Shown here: piece by piece, positions 62,609 to 64,000 of the stretch | How positions within the stretch are numbered: the first letter of the stretch is position 1 | How the letters are laid out: every line of letters begins with the position of its first letter | Origin: Pirellulaceae bacterium | GTDB lineage: Bacteria; Planctomycetota; Planctomycetia; Pirellulales; Pirellulaceae | Length of the DNA stretch: 64,000 nt | Direction of reading: 5' to 3' | Assembly: GCA_022448315.1 (NCBI GenBank) | Contig: JAKVCA010000015.1 | Coordinates: 265,142 to 329,141 of the forward strand | The notes under the pieces: generated by a model | The model's input: the letters and a program-made list of their open reading frames with translations, nothing else | Databases searched by the model: none | Told to the model about the DNA's origin: nothing | Translations under genes and position numbers: made by a program

Positions 62609-64000
62609 ATGACGGCCGAGCACCCTCGTTACCAGATCGTGGAAAAAATCGCGGAGGGTGATTTTGCGACGGTCTATCGGGGTATCGATCGAGAACTCAA
62701 TCGGGAGGTCGCGATCAAGCAGATTCACGATCAATATTTGGCGGACCCCAAAAAGCTGGAGAGTTACTGGGGCGAAGCTCAATTGCTGGCGCGGCTCGAG
62801 CATCCCTACATCATGACGATCTTTGATATTGTCAAAGATCGCGGCTGGCTCATCCTCGAATTGATGCAGGGCAGCTTGCCGCAAAAACTCCATGGTCAGC
62901 CCATCGATATCGAAGACCTGCGTCTGACCATCATCTACATGTGTCAGGCTCTGAAGTTTCTTCAGGAAAATGGGATCGTTCACGGCGACGTGAAGCCCTC
63001 CAACTTGTTGCTGGACAAGAACCATCGCGTCAAGCTGGGTGACTTCGGGATCGCGCGTCGCCTTTCTCACCATGAAGGCAGTGTGATCAAAGGCACGACC
63101 AAATACATGGCCCCGGAGGTGGTGTCCGATCAATTCGGCGATGTTGGTCCTGCGAGCGACCTGTATTCGCTGGGGTTTGCTGCTTACGAATTGTTGTGTG
63201 GCGAGCATTTCGACTCGCTATTCCCTGGGTTGAACATGTATGGTCGCGACCCTCAGGTTGCGTGGATGATGTGGCACAGCGCTTCCGATCGCCGATTGCC
63301 TGCCATCGAACGCATTCTGGAGGGCGTTCCTAGTGATCTGGGCAAAGTGATACAGCGACTCGTCGAGAAGGATCCCACTCGAAGGTACGAAACCGCGGAT
63401 GAAGTCATCTTCGATTTGAAAGCCAGCTCGGAGGGTAAGGACCCCGATGCATTGAAGGCCGAAGAGGCTGCCATCGAGCAATTGGATCTTGATCGACAGA
63501 AAAAACGTAAACGTTGGGCCTACGCGGCGGTTGCCGTCAGCTTTCTTCTGACCTTCTCCATGCTCTTCATGCCGACTGGCAATCAGTCATCCGAAGAGGC
63601 CGGGCCAAGGATTCCTGCAGGTGGGGTTCTAAAGTGGGTGGATATGGACCGTGATGAGATCCATGTGCTACCCCCTGGGGAAAAATCTCCTGTCGCCATG
63701 CAGATATCTGACGACGACGAATTCAGTTTGAACGGACAGCAGGTAGGGCTAAGTGATCTTCGTGAAGGGGATCAATTAGTGATCAAGGATGGGGGCAGCT
63801 TTCGGTCCATCAAGGCGACTCGCTCGAATGCTGAGGCGAGTACGGGGAGGTTGGCCGAGGTCGACGATGCGAACAGTCGGATTTATGTTGACGTCGATGG
63901 TGAAACCCAACGCGTCGAAATGGAGGTTCCCTTCGGCACCGGTTTGGTCTTGAATTCGCGGAAGGAACTGCAGGGGCAACCGCTGCGATTGAAAGATTTG
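62609..64000 (+). CDS. Ser/Thr protein kinase with membrane helix, 3' end outside the window (at least 464 aa)
   Basis: The frame is open to the last base; no stop is reached. An Hanks-type kinase (residues 8-275) has EGDFATVYRG (glycine loop), VAIKQI (lysine), GIVHGDVKPSNLLLD (catalytic loop), LGDFGIARR and the MAPEV motif. The catalytic loop has HGD, not HRD, so it belongs to the non-RD group. After an acidic/charged linker (about 285-305) comes one membrane helix (WAYAAVAVSFLLTFSMLFM, about 310-328), then a periplasmic part with beta-rich character (AGGVLKWVDMDRDEIHVL onward) cut by the end. GGGAG lies 8 bp ahead of the ATG. Substrates unknown. Confidence 0.9.
   Translation, partial: MTAEHPRYQIVEKIAEGDFATVYRGIDRELNREVAIKQIHDQYLADPKKLESYWGEAQLLARLEHPYIMTIFDIVKDRGWLILELMQGSLPQKLHGQPIDIEDLRLTIIYMCQALKFLQENGIVHGDVKPSNLLLDKNHRVKLGDFGIARRLSHHEGSVIKGTTKYMAPEVVSDQFGDVGPASDLYSLGFAAYELLCGEHFDSLFPGLNMYGRDPQVAWMMWHSASDRRLPAIERILEGVPSDLGKVIQRLVEKDPTRRYETADEVIFDLKASSEGKDPDALKAEEAAIEQLDLDRQKKRKRWAYAAVAVSFLLTFSMLFMPTGNQSSEEAGPRIPAGGVLKWVDMDRDEIHVLPPGEKSPVAMQISDDDEFSLNGQQVGLSDLREGDQLVIKDGGSFRSIKATRSNAEASTGRLAEVDDANSRIYVDVDGETQRVEMEVPFGTGLVLNSRKELQGQPLRLKDL

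Noticed and set aside
1..64000. CRISPR arrays, prophage, insertion sequences and rRNA
   Set aside because: No regularly spaced long repeats, integrase, transposase or rRNA sequence was seen in the window.

Overview
The window looks like chromosomal DNA of a planctomycete (Planctomycetota), probably near the Pirellulales. No rRNA was available to test this. The evidence is the mix of protein families: DUF1080 and sialate-O-acetylesterase carbohydrate enzymes, a CRTAC1/ASPIC-UnbV protein beside a TPR protein, a response regulator with an excisionase-type DNA-binding head, three prenyltransferase/squalene-oxidase-repeat proteins, an exported Pro/Thr-rich protein ending in GQPIRNFWRY, a COG1411-type HisA-like protein, a PSCyt-like CxxCH protein, and many lipoproteins of no known family. 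The gene set is mostly ordinary core and housekeeping. I saw no phage, transposase, CRISPR array, rRNA or tRNA.

Layout. 0-9 kb: a minus-strand TPR / CRTAC1 / exported-protein group, then a DUF1080 protein, an AarF/UbiB kinase and a sialate O-acetylesterase. 9.4-17 kb: a GAF sigma-54 activator, an HlyD adaptor, a squalene-repeat protein and transketolase. 17-23.8 kb: a CBM9-like protein, class II fructose-bisphosphate aldolase, a lipoprotein, a DUF72 protein, succinylarginine dihydrolase and a Pro/Thr-rich exported protein. 24-28.6 kb: a response regulator, soluble histidine kinase and NhaC antiporter, all leftward. 29-35 kb: a lipoprotein, a protein made of four tandem domains, RecJ and ribosomal protein L33. 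35-39 kb: two paralogous membrane-anchored squalene-repeat proteins. 39-44 kb: a HisA-like protein, OmpH/Skp, a small lipoprotein, a pseudo-receiver with PII, and a coiled-coil membrane protein. 44-50 kb: MarR-TolC and TypA/BipA. 50-60 kb: an exported protein, IF-1, a Cys/Met-metabolism PLP enzyme, an APC-permease/EEP-domain fusion, gamma-glutamyltransferase and a lipoprotein. 60-64 kb: a histone-deacetylase-like protein, a sigma-70-family factor and a Ser/Thr kinase cut by the window end.

The signals that gene annotation does not explain are mostly non-coding. Seven exact copies of the 9-mer AAACGTTCA lie within about 335 bp upstream of the sigma factor. Six GAAnnnTTC-like elements, spaced exactly 15 bp apart, lie directly upstream of marR-tolC. 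Strong sigma-70-like promoters precede the response regulator and the coiled-coil membrane protein. Protein-level oddities are the permease/EEP fusion, the four-repeat protein, the hydrophilic insertion in NhaC, and 15-bp tandem repeats inside two genes.

All start choices, motif positions and repeats were read by eye from the sequence. Family names rest on recognised motifs and not on database searches.
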